A DNA stretch of 34,145 nucleotides from Desulfobulbaceae bacterium (GTDB lineage Bacteria; Desulfobacterota; Desulfobulbia; Desulfobulbales; Desulfocapsaceae), in assembly GCA_024640625.1 (NCBI GenBank), contig JAHEER010000037.1, positions 1 through 34,145 of the forward strand. The letters are read 5' to 3'. Shown here in pieces: positions 7,600 to 16,102 of the stretch; the first letter of the stretch is position 1, and each line of letters opens with the position of its first letter. Below the pieces are notes generated by a model. That model did not search any database and was not told the DNA's origin. It saw only the letters and a list, made by a program, of their open reading frames with translations. Made by a program: the position numbers and the translations under genes.

Positions 7600-9135
7600 C
7601 TATTTAGCATCCTGGGCCCAGGCAAGACCAAAGAGGCTCGGCCTGATTTGTGCCAGAGCTAGAGCCTTTTCCTGGATCTTGTCGATTTTTTCCTTGGATA
7701 ATTTATAGGCGATGTAATACTTGTAGATGTTGCTCACATAGTGGACCGTCTCCCTACCGATTTTTTCTGCTGCGATCACTTCCACATTGTTGAACCATAC
7801 ATTAGGATCGAGCCCTCGATTTTTTGCTTCATTTCTTAGGATCAGTACTTTTTTGGGTCCAGCGTTGTAGGCTGCGAACGTTAATAAATTTTTGTTCAAA
7901 TTATCGATTTCAGCTGCGCTAAAATATCTGTCCTGAATGAAGCGTAAATATCTATGGCCGGCATGAACATTATCCTCGAGATTTTCAATATTCGGGATAC
8001 CAACATTTTTGTCAGCGGCCGTTTCCGGAAGAAGCTGCATAATTCCAACGGCGCCGCAGGGACTGCGCTTGGTTTGGTCCAATTGAGATTCCTGAAAGGC
8101 GACAGCCTTGGTCATTAAATAATCAAATTCGTACCGGTCAGCATATTTCTTTAATAATTTCATTACTGACTGATAGCGCTCGACTGCTTCGGGTGAAAGC
8201 TTATTTCTGACCCATCTATTTTCTTGTAAATACTTTTTGAATATAAGGTTTCCAACCTTCGTTCCTTTTTTCGTGGTCCTAAGAAAATTATTTACAACTT
8301 CAGCAAGCTGTGGGCTGTTTTTCCGGAAAGCCCAGCCAATGTCTCCACCTGTGTTGACAGCGACATCCGGGTAAACCTTAAAATCCTTGAATATCTGACT
8401 CCAGAAGTGTGCTATATGATCATTCACGAAAGTTATTTGAATCAGATCCTTATTTACCATACGCAGAAGATCAGAATCCTCAAAATGCTCATCTGCTGCA
8501 ATGATCCTCATTGGCTCCAACCCTTTCTTCTTGAAAATCTTATTGAGTTTAAGCGCATGTTGATAATAACTGGATGACCTGCGGAGATGAACGCGCCGGC
8601 CAGATAAGTCATCAATGGAATTTAGTGGGGGTACGTTCGAACTGGTTATGACGATCTCTTTGACATCGGTAAAAAATGGTGTGCTGAAATCAACCTTTTT
8701 CAACCTATCTTCAGTAATAGTCAAATTGCCAACCGCTATATCTCCTTTGCCTTCAAGTAACGCAGGTATCAGTTGATCACGATAAACAGGCAGAAAAATC
8801 ACATCAACCTGGAGGGTTCTGTCTTTATTTCCCCTATTAATGAATACCTTAAAAGCCTCAAGCAGTTCTGCACTGACCCCACGATAATGACCCTGATCGA
8901 TGAAGAAGCCCATTTTGTCGAAAACTACGAGAGCACGAACGAGGCGTCGCTCTGACATCCCTTCAAAGTCACCGTGCCATTTTTCATTAAGAGATAGGTG
9001 CCCGAACTCTTCTTTGTTTTTCTGCGCGCCTACAGTCTCCGGACTGAAGACACAGAGCACGCTGAATAAACATGCAATAAACGGATACCAAAGCAATCGA
9101 GCTTTAGCGCTGAGCCTCGCATTAAGAGCAGTCAT
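7600..9135 (-). CDS. Lytic murein transglycosylase of the MltF type
   Basis: The product is 511 residues. An N-terminal signal anchor (LLWYPFIACLFSVLCVF) is followed by a family-3 solute-binding domain at about residues 55-295 (GVSAELLEAFKVF, GDIAVGNLTITEDRLKKVDFSTPF, DLSGRRVHLRRSSSY). A C-terminal SLT lytic transglycosylase domain follows at about 330-460, with the catalytic Glu349 in AFQESQLD, then GAVGIMQLLPETA and AYNAGP. This order is that of MltF, which cleaves peptidoglycan to 1,6-anhydro products and whose binding domain senses muropeptides. ATG 9135 is used because GGAG lies 8 bases upstream; ATG 9168 is possible. It has no operon partner. The assignment by architecture is firm; direct orthology to MltF is likely but not proven. 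Confidence 0.9.
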   Translation of the reverse strand: MTALNARLSAKARLLWYPFIACLFSVLCVFSPETVGAQKNKEEFGHLSLNEKWHGDFEGMSERRLVRALVVFDKMGFFIDQGHYRGVSAELLEAFKVFINRGNKDRTLQVDVIFLPVYRDQLIPALLEGKGDIAVGNLTITEDRLKKVDFSTPFFTDVKEIVITSSNVPPLNSIDDLSGRRVHLRRSSSYYQHALKLNKIFKKKGLEPMRIIAADEHFEDSDLLRMVNKDLIQITFVNDHIAHFWSQIFKDFKVYPDVAVNTGGDIGWAFRKNSPQLAEVVNNFLRTTKKGTKVGNLIFKKYLQENRWVRNKLSPEAVERYQSVMKLLKKYADRYEFDYLMTKAVAFQESQLDQTKRSPCGAVGIMQLLPETAADKNVGIPNIENLEDNVHAGHRYLRFIQDRYFSAAEIDNLNKNLLTFAAYNAGPKKVLILRNEAKNRGLDPNVWFNNVEVIAAEKIGRETVHYVSNIYKYYIAYKLSKEKIDKIQEKALALAQIRPSLFGLAWAQDAK

Positions 9136-9707
9136 TTTGTTGCTCCATGGTTGCTGTCTTAGAGGCACTGCATGAGGATTTCAGGTATTTAACGTATCGA
9201 CACTACATGGAATTACTACGAAAACGCCATCGGGAACAAGCACTTACATGTCCGCGATTGTTTATGATGGCCAGTAAACCCAAGACGAAACCTCTTGCTC
9301 GTGCACGTTCCAATTTATTTTTCAATCAGATTTCTGAGATGCACTATTTATTGGAACACCGCTTCCAGCAATAAGAGGCTTTTGCCCATCATTGAAAAAT
9401 CAGCGTACCATGGGCAGGTGTACCTGCAGCCTCCGCAAAGCGGGGAAAAGCAAGCTCATGTGGCACAAATTGAATTGAGTGGAGTGTTGTTTCTGCAAAA
9501 TTGGTACCATTTCACGAAGTGAAATAAAATTTTATTGCGTATCAGTATGATACGAATCTTGGTTGGGAGGTATTCATGGTATTGAATTGTGCTGCGATTG
9601 CAGATTATTTGAAAAAAAGAACAGAATAACAGACTTTTAAAATTTTGATCTGTTTATTTTCCCCGACTTTTGATCGGATTTTCAGAGCTGAAAGGAGAGA
9701 TAAGTTT
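9136..9707. other. Intergenic region with two close dyads
   Basis: No convincing gene is present. The notable content is the pair of palindromes at 9510-9554, listed separately. A 17-codon frame (9575-9628, MVLNCAAIADYLKKRTE) lies behind GGGAGG and could be a leader peptide or chance. Confidence 0.4.
9501..9554 (+). promoter_or_regulatory. Candidate promoter with two palindromic operators
   Basis: TTTCAC-GAA-GTGAAA (9510-9524) and CGTATCA-GTA-TGATACG (9538-9554) are perfect dyads whose centres are 29 bases apart. The first sits in the 18-base spacer between TTGGTA (9501-9506) and TAAAAT (9525-9530), which together resemble a sigma-70 promoter reading rightward. The second would lie just after the transcription start. 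This arrangement is typical of repressor sites, but no regulator gene is adjacent. Confidence 0.4.
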
Positions 9708-9878
9708 ATGAATATGAAGAGAATAAATGTGGGGCCTGCCACCTATCTGCTAGCACAGAACCACGTTAGTCTGATTATTCCGGATTTTCTTTCGCTTTTT
9801 AATCTGCAAAAATCTTGCGGTAATTTGCCGGGCAAATCTGCGATCTGGTCAAAACCAGCACAGTTTCAGCCCCTGTAG
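9708..9878 (+). CDS. Possible small protein, 56 residues
   Basis: The frame begins with ATG 9708 behind AAAGGAGAG at a good distance, the best ribosome-binding site in this gap. The peptide starts MNMKRINVGPATYLLAQNHV, has a short hydrophobic segment (SLIIPDFLSLF) and one cysteine, and resembles nothing I recognise. It lies downstream of the dyad-bearing promoter candidate at 9501-9554. It ends 81 bases before the end of the converging gene at 9960. It may be a real miniprotein or a chance frame. Confidence 0.3.
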   Translation: MNMKRINVGPATYLLAQNHVSLIIPDFLSLFNLQKSCGNLPGKSAIWSKPAQFQPL

Positions 9879-9959
9879 TATAATATCGCACGATTGCGCT
9901 TTAAAGACGGCGATCTCAGCGGCGCTATGCCTCGGAGTGCCGTTTTTTTCGGGTGGCCT

Positions 9960-10394
9960 TCACGGGGTCTGATAGCTGTCGATAAGTTTGAGCTTGATGA
10001 ACCGATCGTTTCCCGAGAGAATCGTGAATTGGTGCCCCCCGAAGATGATCGGTTCCCTGACCTCTTTTTTGGGAACCAGCAGTGGAAAGGGTTGTTGCCG
10101 GTCAAAGTCGAGCAGGTAGAGATTGAGGAGGAAGTTTTTTTCCTGAATACCCTTGAATTCGACGCTGATCTTGCTGAGTTCCAGTTTCTCATCCCTTGAT
10201 AAAATGAACTGGTCGGTGATTTGACTGGACTGTGTGGGCTGTGAGGCCCGCTCATTGTTTTTTCGCCATTGCTGATAGCGGGATTTATAGAAGTCGGTCG
10301 ACGTGTAATAGACCAGTCCGAAGGGGATCATCACCAGGGTGAGGATGAGAAAGAGAGAGGCGAAAGTTCTTCTGCCACCGGTTGAAGAAGACAT
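9960..10394 (-). CDS. Hypothetical single-pass membrane protein
   Basis: The product is 144 residues. A short cytoplasmic N terminus (MSSSTGGRRT) is followed by one membrane helix (FASLFLILTLVMIPFGLVYY, about 11-30). A 110-residue extracytoplasmic part looks beta-rich, with alternating hydrophobics in KLELSKISVEFKGIQ, FLLNLYLLDF and FIKLKLID. There are no cysteines and no lipobox. The ribosome-binding site is weak, but the membrane helix near the N terminus supports the start. It has no operon partner. Family not recognised; the likely location is the inner membrane facing the periplasm. Confidence 0.65.
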   Translation of the reverse strand: MSSSTGGRRTFASLFLILTLVMIPFGLVYYTSTDFYKSRYQQWRKNNERASQPTQSSQITDQFILSRDEKLELSKISVEFKGIQEKNFLLNLYLLDFDRQQPFPLLVPKKEVREPIIFGGHQFTILSGNDRFIKLKLIDSYQTP

Positions 10395-10644
10395 CGGCTG
10401 CCTGTGCTTAACTGGAGAAAAGGCCGGTAAAGTTCCGCGGCAATGCCTCTAAAAGATAATTAGTTGACGCAGGATTGCCATATTTTTAACGACACTCTAA
10501 ATGGCCAGTGTTATGGGAAATTGTTTTTTCCCTCTGTTTACAAAGGAGTTGCCGCTCTTGAACAGCAATGCTTCCCTGAATGCGCCTTATGAAATTACCT
10601 AGGATGGCCGTGCAGAGGCAGAAGATGTTGCCATTTTGCCGCCT

Positions 10645-10887
10645 TTAAAAGAATTCCCTTATCAGAGAGATGATGAGAAAAATGGTAATACCCGCACCGA
10701 TAACAAGATTTGTTCTCTGATCTGAGTGCTTGATTTCAAGCATCAACTGCTTAATCACCCCATCCTTATCGGAAACCGGTTCTCCGCACTCCACGCACCT
10801 GTCATAGTGGGTGTCTGAAGCCTTTTTGTAAAATACCTTTTCGGTTTCGACGGTGTTCCCACAATGTATGCACGTTTTCTCGCTCAT
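10645..10887 (-). CDS. Small zinc-ribbon membrane protein
   Basis: The product is 80 residues. Two Cys pairs, CIHC at residues 5-8 and CVEC about 24 residues later, form a zinc-ribbon-like N-terminal domain. A single C-terminal membrane helix (NLVIGAGITIFLIISLI) follows. ATG 10887 is chosen because AGAGGTT lies 8 bases upstream; a longer start at 10914 has no such site. This tail-anchored zinc-ribbon layout is common among small bacterial proteins of unknown role. It stands alone on the minus strand. Confidence 0.7.
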   Translation of the reverse strand: MSEKTCIHCGNTVETEKVFYKKASDTHYDRCVECGEPVSDKDGVIKQLMLEIKHSDQRTNLVIGAGITIFLIISLIREFF

Positions 10888-11049
10888 GTATGATAACCTC
10901 TTTGCTGGTGCCACTCAATTACGTGTCTCGGTTGTACTCGCTCTGACGTAGTCCAGATAGCAGGATCATCATTGTATATCAGATTGCACCATTTTTATAT
11001 ACTGGAAAAACTGGCAATTTTGGATAACCCGTGTGGGAGGTGTTTTTCA

Positions 11050-11075
11050 CCGGGCACTAGCGAAAAGTTGCCCGG
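11050..11075 (-). terminator. Hairpin after the PCMT operon
   Basis: CCGGGCA (11050-11056) pairs perfectly with TGCCCGG (11069-11075) around a 12-base loop, 6 bases beyond the stop codon of the minus-strand membrane protein gene. It is not followed by a T tract on the minus strand, so it may stabilise the 3' end rather than terminate on its own. Confidence 0.5.
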
Positions 11076-11081
11076 CACCCC

Positions 11082-13472
11082 TTATTGACGGGCAGGCAGC
11101 CCCAGGCTGAGGATCGCGGCCAGCGCATAACAGGCTGCCGCCGTCCAGCCGACAGCCCCAAACCCCCAGTGCATTGCCAGCAGCGGCGCCAGCAGGGTGG
11201 CCACTACCGAGGTAAACCCGTTGACGCTCCAGGCCCATGGTACCAATTTGGCGTGCGTCCGGCCAAGGCGTTTCAGGCCGAGTGGAAACATCATTCCCAT
11301 CAGCAGGGCGAGCGGACTGGTAATCAGTATCACGATTGTCAGTCGGAAAAATAGAACCAGCCCTTCGCTGATGGAAAGCAAGGTGTCGAGCTGCATCAGA
11401 TAGACAATGGCGAGTGCAGCAACGGCGAAGCCGATAACACAATGACTGGAGGCCAGCGGCTCATTAATGCTTGAACTGGCTATACTCCCCAGCCCCCCAA
11501 AAAAAAGGAATCCGGATAGAACCGCAGCCGCGGCGTAGACGGGATGGCCCAAATATATTTCCAGGCGCTGCAGCAGGCCCATCTCAAGGAACATGAACCC
11601 AAAACCGATGGCGGAGAAAAAGGTGATGACCAGCAACTGCTCGGTTTTTCCACCTGGAATACCAACCACAGGTATCATCGGTACGATTATTAAGATAAAG
11701 GCGAGAATCAATGCCTGAACAGTGGCGGCCACTAGCAGCAGTTTGCCGATCTCCGCATAGGAACGGCTGCGCCTGCCCAATTGAGTGGTAAGAGTACCCT
11801 TATCGAGGCGGCTGAAATGATGAAAAAAAGGCCTGTCGTCGGCTGGGCTCGTCAGGTCATAAATATATCGCGAAAGGAAACTGTTTTTCTGCGAACCCAT
11901 GAGATTCAGGGCGGCCAGATAGTATTGCGGTTCATCCAGGCTATGATAGCGGTTTACCTCGGAAGGCTGCAGATCCGGCAGCCAGACCAGGTCGAATCCT
12001 CTGGTCCGGCAAAAAGACCGGATCTTACTGGTCTGCAGGCTGGTTATCTCTGATTTGGCTGCCACCAGCGTTACCGAAGCCCAGCTGCGAATGATGGCGA
12101 TATGGTTCCGGGGATCACGGCCCCGGCTGATCAGGAGTTCGGTAAGCATATTGAGGAGCCGCAGACTTTCGCGCGGCGGTACGTGAGCCTGGGTGGTAAC
12201 ACTCAGCACCCCGGTTTGCTCCAGACGGTCAAAGCATGTTTTAAAGGTATCAAGGCTAAGAAGCGGGGAAGTGGTTGCCGCCTTTAATCCCCCAAGGTCT
12301 GAGCCAACCACAGGCAGATCAATAATAGAGTACCTATACTCGTGGCTGTACAGAAAACCTCTGAGCGTCGCAGTGAAGAGTGACACTTCCGGCCGTTGGT
12401 AAAGGTGGCCGAGATGGGAAGCCAGGTCAACGGTTTTAAGCCTGGCCAGCGAACTGTTGTCGGCCAGGGCGGTGATAAGAGCAGCACCGTGGTAGAGCGC
12501 CAGACTTATCTGGGCGGTACCGGCTTCGGGGCCGATCAATACCCGGGATGGCTCAGCCTGCAGCTGGTAGGGGAGCGCCATGGTGGTGTTGTCCAGAAAA
12601 GCGAAATTTTCGTTTCCTGCGCTATGGTAAAGACTACCAATAATCTGGCCATCGAGGGTAACCAGGAGTTGGTCGGGCAGCGGCTCGGTGTTGTTCAGTG
12701 ACAGGCCTGGCCCACCATGAAAGGCCGGGGCCCGCACAATATTTACGAGACCCTGGGGGCCGGATCGGCTGGCAACAATTTCACTTCCGGGCATGGCCAT
12801 CAATTGGGGAAGATCCTTGTCGGCCGATATTTCTGTCGACCGGGGCAGCTGCCAGATCATTACCGCCAGCAGGAGCCCTGTGCAGAATCCGCCTGCCGTT
12901 CTCATTTTGCCTCGGGCACATGAGAGTGCCGCGGCAAAGACCAGAACGGCACAGCCGAGCATGATCGGGCGCGGGGGAAATATAAAAAGAGCAGGCAGAA
13001 TCAAGACTCCGCCTATTCCAGAACCAAGAAAACTGGCACCGTAATGCCCCGGCACTTTCGCAGGGTTATCCTGCAGGGCCAAGCCTATGTATGTTCCGCA
13101 GAAGATGAAGGGCAGGGCGAACACTATTTCAAGTATTCCAAGTTTCCAAAACTGAGCCGGCTGCCACGCCATCTGCAGGAGGTCGGCATTAATTACACCG
13201 CCTAGCAGCAGAGAAAAAGGGATGCTTAACGCCAGACCAAACAGGGCGATGGAGCCGAGCGCTTGGTTGGTGAGCCTGGAGAACCGCTGCACCAGCACCA
13301 ATAGTGTTCCACTGGCGCCAAAGCCGAGCAGGGCAATGCTGATTACCAGCCAGGCCAGATGTTCCCAGAAGCGCAGGGCCAATTCACGCAGCAGAGCTAT
13401 TTCGACGATGATGGCGACCAGGGAAACTAAAAACACAGTCACCCTAAGGCGAAACAGCCCGACTGAATTCAT
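11082..13472 (-). CDS. Polytopic membrane protein of the spermidine-synthase-like family
   Basis: The product is 796 residues with three parts: about six membrane helices (residues 1-210), a soluble Rossmann-like middle (about 215-560), and at least five further helices (about 575-790). The C-terminal motif FGFMFLEMGLLQRLEIYLGHPVYA is a hallmark of membrane-fused spermine/spermidine synthase-like proteins. In the middle domain the usual glycine-rich S-adenosylmethionine loop is replaced by VLIGPEAGTAQIS (311-323), and YSIIDLPVVGSDLGG keeps only part of the second motif, so catalysis is doubtful. It starts 3 bases after the PCMT gene ends and is surely cotranscribed with it. It may be a transporter-like or scaffold protein; no polyamine genes are near. 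Confidence 0.75.
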   Translation of the reverse strand: MNSVGLFRLRVTVFLVSLVAIIVEIALLRELALRFWEHLAWLVISIALLGFGASGTLLVLVQRFSRLTNQALGSIALFGLALSIPFSLLLGGVINADLLQMAWQPAQFWKLGILEIVFALPFIFCGTYIGLALQDNPAKVPGHYGASFLGSGIGGVLILPALFIFPPRPIMLGCAVLVFAAALSCARGKMRTAGGFCTGLLLAVMIWQLPRSTEISADKDLPQLMAMPGSEIVASRSGPQGLVNIVRAPAFHGGPGLSLNNTEPLPDQLLVTLDGQIIGSLYHSAGNENFAFLDNTTMALPYQLQAEPSRVLIGPEAGTAQISLALYHGAALITALADNSSLARLKTVDLASHLGHLYQRPEVSLFTATLRGFLYSHEYRYSIIDLPVVGSDLGGLKAATTSPLLSLDTFKTCFDRLEQTGVLSVTTQAHVPPRESLRLLNMLTELLISRGRDPRNHIAIIRSWASVTLVAAKSEITSLQTSKIRSFCRTRGFDLVWLPDLQPSEVNRYHSLDEPQYYLAALNLMGSQKNSFLSRYIYDLTSPADDRPFFHHFSRLDKGTLTTQLGRRSRSYAEIGKLLLVAATVQALILAFILIIVPMIPVVGIPGGKTEQLLVITFFSAIGFGFMFLEMGLLQRLEIYLGHPVYAAAAVLSGFLFFGGLGSIASSSINEPLASSHCVIGFAVAALAIVYLMQLDTLLSISEGLVLFFRLTIVILITSPLALLMGMMFPLGLKRLGRTHAKLVPWAWSVNGFTSVVATLLAPLLAMHWGFGAVGWTAAACYALAAILSLGLPARQ

Positions 13473-13475
13473 CGG

Positions 13476-14243
13476 TTATTTCCTGACCAGGGGGACGAAG
13501 CGCACCGCCATCAGATTTCTGCTGGAAATCGATCCATCCTGCTGTTTAGTCACCAGGATCAAATATTGGGTACCGAATCGCTTGCCTACCGGAATCAGCA
13601 TTCTGCCGCCGGCGGCAAGCTGCTCAACCAATGGCGGCGGTATTTCACCGGCGGCACAGGTGACGATTATCCCGTCAAAAGGTGCGGCCTCGGGCCAGCC
13701 GTAGTAGCCGTCACCGTGACGCAGGCGAATGTTGTGATAGCCGTTTTTCTTAAGGGTAATCGAGGCCCTTTTCTGCAGCGGTTCGATGATTTCGATGCTG
13801 TAGACCAAGGGGGTGAGCTCAGCCAGTACCGCCGCCTGGTAGCCTGATCCGGTGCCAATCTCGAGCACCTTTGAGCTGGGGCTGAGCCGCAGCTGCCGAG
13901 TCATTTCTGCGACAATATATGGTTGGGAGATGGTCTGACCGTAGCCGATTGGCAGCGGCGTATCCCGGTAGCTGTATCTCCTGTTTTCTTCAGGTACAAA
14001 CTCGTGTCTCGGCACCCGCTCCATGGCCTGCAGCACGTCAGGATCTTTCATGCCATAGCCGCTGATAACGGCCAGCATATGCTGCATCGCGTTGCTCAGC
14101 CTGTCACCTGAAAAATCGTCGGCTGCGGCTGACAAGCCAGCATGGAGCAAGGCCAGGAAAACGCAGAAGAACATTCTGAACTTGCGCCCAAAACTTACAG
14201 CTTGTTGGGATCCGGCGAGGTAACCATGATTGACTGGTAGCAT
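13476..14243 (-). CDS. pcm: Exported protein-L-isoaspartate O-methyltransferase
   Basis: The product is 255 residues. Residues 45-255 are a complete PCMT: MQAMERVPRHEF-like MERVPRHEFVPE, the family signature PLPIGYGQTISQPYIVA, motif I VLEIGTGSGYQAAVLAE (126-142), and FDGIIVTCAAGEIPPPL. The enzyme repairs isoaspartyl residues with S-adenosylmethionine. Unlike the usual cytoplasmic enzyme of about 210 residues, it has a 40-residue N-terminal extension with a hydrophobic stretch (MFFCVFLALLHAGLSAA) that reads as a signal peptide with a cleavage site before DDFSG. ATG 14243 follows AAGGA at 9 bases. It is the first gene of a two-gene operon with the spermidine-synthase-like membrane protein. Where it would obtain S-adenosylmethionine outside the cytoplasm is unclear. 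Confidence 0.9.
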   Translation of the reverse strand: MLPVNHGYLAGSQQAVSFGRKFRMFFCVFLALLHAGLSAAADDFSGDRLSNAMQHMLAVISGYGMKDPDVLQAMERVPRHEFVPEENRRYSYRDTPLPIGYGQTISQPYIVAEMTRQLRLSPSSKVLEIGTGSGYQAAVLAELTPLVYSIEIIEPLQKRASITLKKNGYHNIRLRHGDGYYGWPEAAPFDGIIVTCAAGEIPPPLVEQLAAGGRMLIPVGKRFGTQYLILVTKQQDGSISSRNLMAVRFVPLVRK

Positions 14244-14524
14244 GATGTATCATCCTTTCAGTTAATGGTTCCTAAGATTTTTCTATCAAATAACGAGAGT
14301 GTATTCAAGCCGAGGATAGGGAAACCGGGCCTGGCCAAGAGGTTCTTTTTAGTACTCTCCAGACATATTTATTAAGACCCTGGGTAGATGAACCTAACCA
14401 CCACAGCGTTACGTTTACAGAATCAAATGAGTCGTTATAATATTAAGATAATACACCTTTTCTCGCACTCTTCATATCGTTTGAGGAGGCAGGCACTGCC
14501 GCCGGCTTAAGATAGGAGATAGCG

Positions 14525-14755
14525 ATGAGAGGAACGACCTACAGCAGTCCTGTTTTCACCACCCCGCTTGCTGCGGAGTCCTGCAGCATTTCAGAAGTCA
14601 CCTGCATGCCTGAATTTTGCTCGGTTCACGGACCTGGCTTGTTGGCAAATAATTATATAAATAACTGTAATTACCGATATATATTTAATGTTAAAAAGCC
14701 GATTCCAAGGAGGATTGTGTCACAACAACATTATATCAGAAAAGAAATTGGTTGA
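14525..14755 (+). CDS. Possible small cysteine-containing protein
   Basis: This 76-residue frame starts with ATG 14525 behind AGGAG at 6-7 bases, a strong ribosome-binding site. The peptide has four cysteines (ESCSISEVTC, EFCSVHG, NNCNYR) and a basic C terminus, without signal peptide or membrane helix. The composition is not typical of neighbouring genes and no family is recognised. It precedes the small HEAT-like gene by 112 bases. Real translation is possible but uncertain. Confidence 0.3.
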   Translation: MRGTTYSSPVFTTPLAAESCSISEVTCMPEFCSVHGPGLLANNYINNCNYRYIFNVKKPIPRRIVSQQHYIRKEIG

Positions 14756-14867
14756 CAGTGTTACGGTGAGCCTGCCTGGCCTATGCTGGAGCCGATTCCG
14801 CCACCGGGGTGGGGATATTTTCCGGCCGGCTGGGTGAATCGTTCAATTCAATTTTGGAGGGAGAACG

Positions 14868-15059
14868 GTGAAATTTAAAGACTTGTTTGTTCCAAGGTAC
14901 CTGCATTCAGATCCGGACGTGCGTTTGAATTTCGTGATGAACTCAAACGACGCCAAACTGCTCGTACAAATGGCTGAAAAAGATGGCGACGAACGGGTGC
15001 GTAAAGCTGCTGCAGAGCGCGCTGATACTCTGATGGCCGCTCACCGTCAGCCGGCGTAA
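14868..15059 (+). CDS. Small HEAT-repeat-like protein
   Basis: The product is 63 residues, with a GTG start behind GGAGGGAG (14857-14864), an excellent ribosome-binding site. The pattern LFVPRYLHSDPDVRLNFV, then LVQMAEKDGDERVRKAAAERA, looks like one to two HEAT-type helical repeats, where DxxxRVRKAAA is the usual signature of the second helix. It is soluble, with no cysteines. Such miniproteins occur widely in sulfate reducers without known role; a protein-binding function is an inference from the repeat. Confidence 0.7.
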   Translation: MKFKDLFVPRYLHSDPDVRLNFVMNSNDAKLLVQMAEKDGDERVRKAAAERADTLMAAHRQPA

Positions 15060-15195
15060 TCTGTTCGTTAGACCAGCCCGCTTATCTCACCTGGTGAACT
15101 GCTTTTCAGGCTGAGGCAGTTTCCTTCTCACTACCAAAGGGTAGGCTCGTTCAATTTTCAGGAATATCAACTGGCTGAAACCTTTCCCCTTTTTA

Positions 15196-15223
15196 GTTCT
15201 TTTAGGTGATTTTCGAAAAGAAC
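15196..15223. terminator. Hairpin between converging genes
   Basis: GTTCTTTT (15196-15203) pairs perfectly with AAAAGAAC (15216-15223), with a 12-base loop. It lies between the plus-strand gene ending at 15059 and the minus-strand gene ending at 15263. On the minus strand the right-hand arm begins the stem and a further T-rich stretch is within it; termination in either direction is possible but weakly supported. Confidence 0.4.
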
Positions 15224-15262
15224 GGGGCGTAACAGGGATCCTAGCTGACCGCCAAACGTTAA

Positions 15263-15643
15263 TTATTCCCCCCGTTCAATACTAAGTTCCAACCCCTTCA
15301 AACCCTTAAAAATACTGACATCACCTTCTATTTTGGCAAGCGGATTACCAGGAGAAATCAACCTGGGCTTATCACTGGTACTGGCGGGGGTGCGACCATA
15401 CAATATACAAAAGCCTGAGCCCTGCAGCCAATAGGCAATATCACCAATTTCAAACTCTTCTTTGGGGTTCTCGGCCTCGATATCCACCGGAATGGTGCCA
15501 TAAAGTTCATCTCCCCAGGTGGATAAACTGACTTTTAAAGGCAGGGCTTCCCAGAATTTAGTGCAGGTGTTCGGGGCGGTTTCAGTTAACAGCGTGGCTT
15601 TTATGTTACCGATTTCTTGAGCTTTTAATAAAATAGTTTTCAT
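15263..15643 (-). CDS. Cyclophilin-like fold protein (TM1367 type)
   Basis: The product is 126 residues and matches the small cyclophilin-like family typified by Thermotoga TM1367. Its signature is IGDIAYWLQGSGFCILYGRTPAS, with the upstream WGDELYGTIPVDIE strand pair and TAPNTCTKFWEALPL, where cyclophilin-fold proteins have their TAPxTxxxF-type element. No peptidyl-prolyl isomerase activity has been securely shown for this group. ATG 15643 has AGGA 8 bases upstream; ATG 15658 overlaps that site and is less likely. Cytoplasmic, single gene. Family assignment is good; the role is unknown. Confidence 0.8.
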   Translation of the reverse strand: MKTILLKAQEIGNIKATLLTETAPNTCTKFWEALPLKVSLSTWGDELYGTIPVDIEAENPKEEFEIGDIAYWLQGSGFCILYGRTPASTSDKPRLISPGNPLAKIEGDVSIFKGLKGLELSIERGE

Positions 15644-15658
15644 TTTTTTGTTCCTCAT

Positions 15659-16102
15659 AATTTCGTCGCTAGTTACCTGACTCAGTTAGTGAGACAATAA
15701 AGCTCTCCTTTTTATCACCATAACATTCAATAGGGCGGTAATCTCATGAAAATGTGGCTGCACGCTCCACTGCATAAGCTGAAGCCATTTCAGTTGTATT
15801 TCATTGCAACACTGTTTGTTCGAAATTCCTTGCTGCTGCAGACTGATAGAATTCAAAGTACTTGACAGTCAAACTGTCGCACTTAAACTAAAGCATTATA
15901 TAGTCAGGAATCCCGCCGTTTCGGGTTTTTATGAAATGTACTTTATTGTGCGCCACCTGGATCAAATTCTGGTGCTGCAGTCGGGGGTTCGCTTCAGAAA
16001 ACTTTGGCATGGACTGCGCATTTTTGTGGCCGGCAGATTAATTTCTATGGTAACCAGTATTTCTATTCAATAGATATTCATCACCTTATTCACGACCCAA
16101 AG
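15659..16102. other. Intergenic region, no secure gene
   Basis: The 444 bases hold a 39-codon frame at 15746-15865 with a poor ribosome-binding site and an open frame running into the following gene from 15935, neither convincing. No strong terminator or repeat was seen. Confidence 0.4.

Noticed and set aside
11047..11442. Minus-strand frame of 131 codons overlapping the membrane protein gene
   Set aside because: Different frame of the same coding region, Arg/Ala/Gly-rich shadow with no start signal.
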